Assembly: GCA_946631935.1 (NCBI GenBank) | Contig: CAMPAP010000135.1 | Coordinates: 1-25,181 of the forward strand | DNA from: an uncultured Lachnospiraceae bacterium | Lineage (GTDB): Bacteria; Bacillota; Clostridia; Lachnospirales; Lachnospiraceae | Direction: 5' to 3' | DNA length: 25,181 nucleotides | Position numbers and translations under genes: made by a program | The notes under the pieces: model-generated | Database searches by the model: none | The model's input: only the letters and a program-made list of their open reading frames with translations | Told to the model about the DNA's origin: nothing | Shown: in pieces, positions 24,371 through 25,181 of the stretch | How the letters are laid out: each line of letters starts with the position of its first letter | Position numbering within the stretch: the stretch's first letter is position 1

Positions 24371-25181
24371 TTGATAACCCTTTCCTTATCTTTATCCGTA
24401 TCCTTTACCGTTTCTTCCGTAAGCATGAATCCTGTCATAAACGGGATCGTAAACATTATGGGAAACGCATATCTTGCATGCTTCATAAAGCAGGGCCCGG
24501 CCATGCACACAAGCAGTGTAATGAGCTGCATGGCATAAAGATGCGAGCTGCCTTTGTATTTCCGTATCAGGATAAACATGATAATGGTCCACAGCCCGGG
24601 ACTTTGCAACATTCCGAAAAATGATATCCTGTCTATATATCTGTAAAAATAGATGAGCAGTTCATCCGCACCTTCAAACAGTCCCGTCCTTGTAAAAAGT
24701 TCCGAGTCCCCCTCATATCTGACTGAGGTGTCGGTTTCGGGATCAAACCATCCATAGCCGCTTAAGAAAAACGATTCAAAATAAGTTCCCGGATGTTTGA
24801 AAAACATCTTAGCCCAGGTCCCTATATAATCCATAACAACATCCCCCGATGCGGATACATCATAGAACTGCTTTACGGTATCGGAGATGGTGGGATCGTA
24901 GTGTTCGATCATATATTCATAATTTCCGAAAAGCGCATTGATCGATTCCTTCTCTTTATCCGTAAGTTCGTCTTCATACCTGGTAAGATACAGCGATGTC
25001 TGCTGCATGGGGACGGACATCATTTCCTTCAGTCCGTCATTTTCGGCACCCCGGGCTTCTTCTATTCCGGATGAAATTGCAGTGCATATCGCAAGAGGAA
25101 GTATCAGCAGAAAAACTGATTTTTTCACAAGAATGCGGCCACCCTTATCTTCTGCATTTTTCAGGGCATGTATGCACATTA
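24367..25181 (-). CDS. DUF6020-like polytopic membrane protein, C-terminal part (5' truncated)
   Basis: The frame is open from the window edge to the TGA at 24367-24369. The visible part has a hydrophobic helix (KSVFLLILPLAICTAIS), then a ~150-residue loop with MQQTSLYLTRYEDELTDKEK and YDPTISDTVKQFYD. About three closing helices follow (WTIIMFILIRKY, LITLLVCMAGPCFM, FPIMFTIPFMTGF) and a charged tail. The loop sequence resembles DUF6020 proteins of Lachnospiraceae, large membrane proteins with a look of GT-C glycosyltransferases. That resemblance is from memory and the function is not established. An in-frame ATG at 25179 is unlikely to be the true start because the frame stays open before it. 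Its stop overlaps the HAD start (ATGA). Confidence 0.7.
   Translation of the reverse strand, partial: MCIHALKNAEDKGGRILVKKSVFLLILPLAICTAISSGIEEARGAENDGLKEMMSVPMQQTSLYLTRYEDELTDKEKESINALFGNYEYMIEHYDPTISDTVKQFYDVSASGDVVMDYIGTWAKMFFKHPGTYFESFFLSGYGWFDPETDTSVRYEGDSELFTRTGLFEGADELLIYFYRYIDRISFFGMLQSPGLWTIIMFILIRKYKGSSHLYAMQLITLLVCMAGPCFMKHARYAFPIMFTIPFMTGFMLTEETVKDTDKDKERVIK

Noticed and set aside
1..25181. CRISPR arrays, insertion sequences, tRNA or rRNA genes, phage genes
   Set aside because: No regularly spaced repeats, transposase motifs, cloverleaf sequences or phage-type proteins were seen on either strand.

Overview
The window looks like chromosomal DNA of a low-to-moderate GC, motile member of the Clostridia, most likely Lachnospiraceae (Butyrivibrio, Pseudobutyrivibrio or Roseburia type). 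The signs are Gram-positive AAGGAGG-type ribosome binding sites, several TTG and GTG starts, a SAM-I riboswitch, a long class-2-type isoleucyl-tRNA synthetase, an SseB-family protein, a FliD-like flagellar protein end, and a DUF6020-like membrane protein. The genus is inferred from protein style; no database was searched. I see no rRNA, tRNA, CRISPR array, insertion sequence or prophage.

Layout: (1) 1-480, 3' end of a plus-strand FliD-like gene with a bidirectional terminator. (2) 596-3145, metK and glf overlap by one base behind a SAM-I riboswitch, terminator and promoter. (3) 3160-7902, a minus-strand run of an EF-hand-like calcium protein, a degenerate GH9-type lipoprotein, plsC and murA. 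(4) 8128-16842, ileS, glgP, an aconitase-superfamily hydratase and an SseB-family gene, apparently one long minus-strand unit with a strong promoter and an attenuator-like hairpin before ileS. (5) 16861-18539, a divergent plus-strand membrane diguanylate cyclase. (6) 18652-25181, a tightly packed minus-strand cluster: DUF6020-like membrane protein (partial), HAD phosphatase, ribulose-phosphate-epimerase-like protein, IspD/TarI-like cytidylyltransferase, zinc polyol-type dehydrogenase, PTS enzyme I-like protein and EamA transporter. Four of its junctions overlap.

The last cluster is the most interesting. Epimerase, reductase and cytidylyltransferase together suggest a route from a ketopentose phosphate to a CDP-activated alditol for a surface glycan. 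The enzyme I homologue in the same operon keeps every phosphotransfer residue I could align with E. coli enzyme I, yet lacks about 110 residues that correspond to the HPr-binding helical domain. It may therefore be a PEP-dependent phosphotransferase whose partner is not HPr.

Two other points stand out. The ileS leader carries a terminator-like hairpin but no recognisable T-box. The GH9-like lipoprotein has the fold signature without the catalytic aspartate block.
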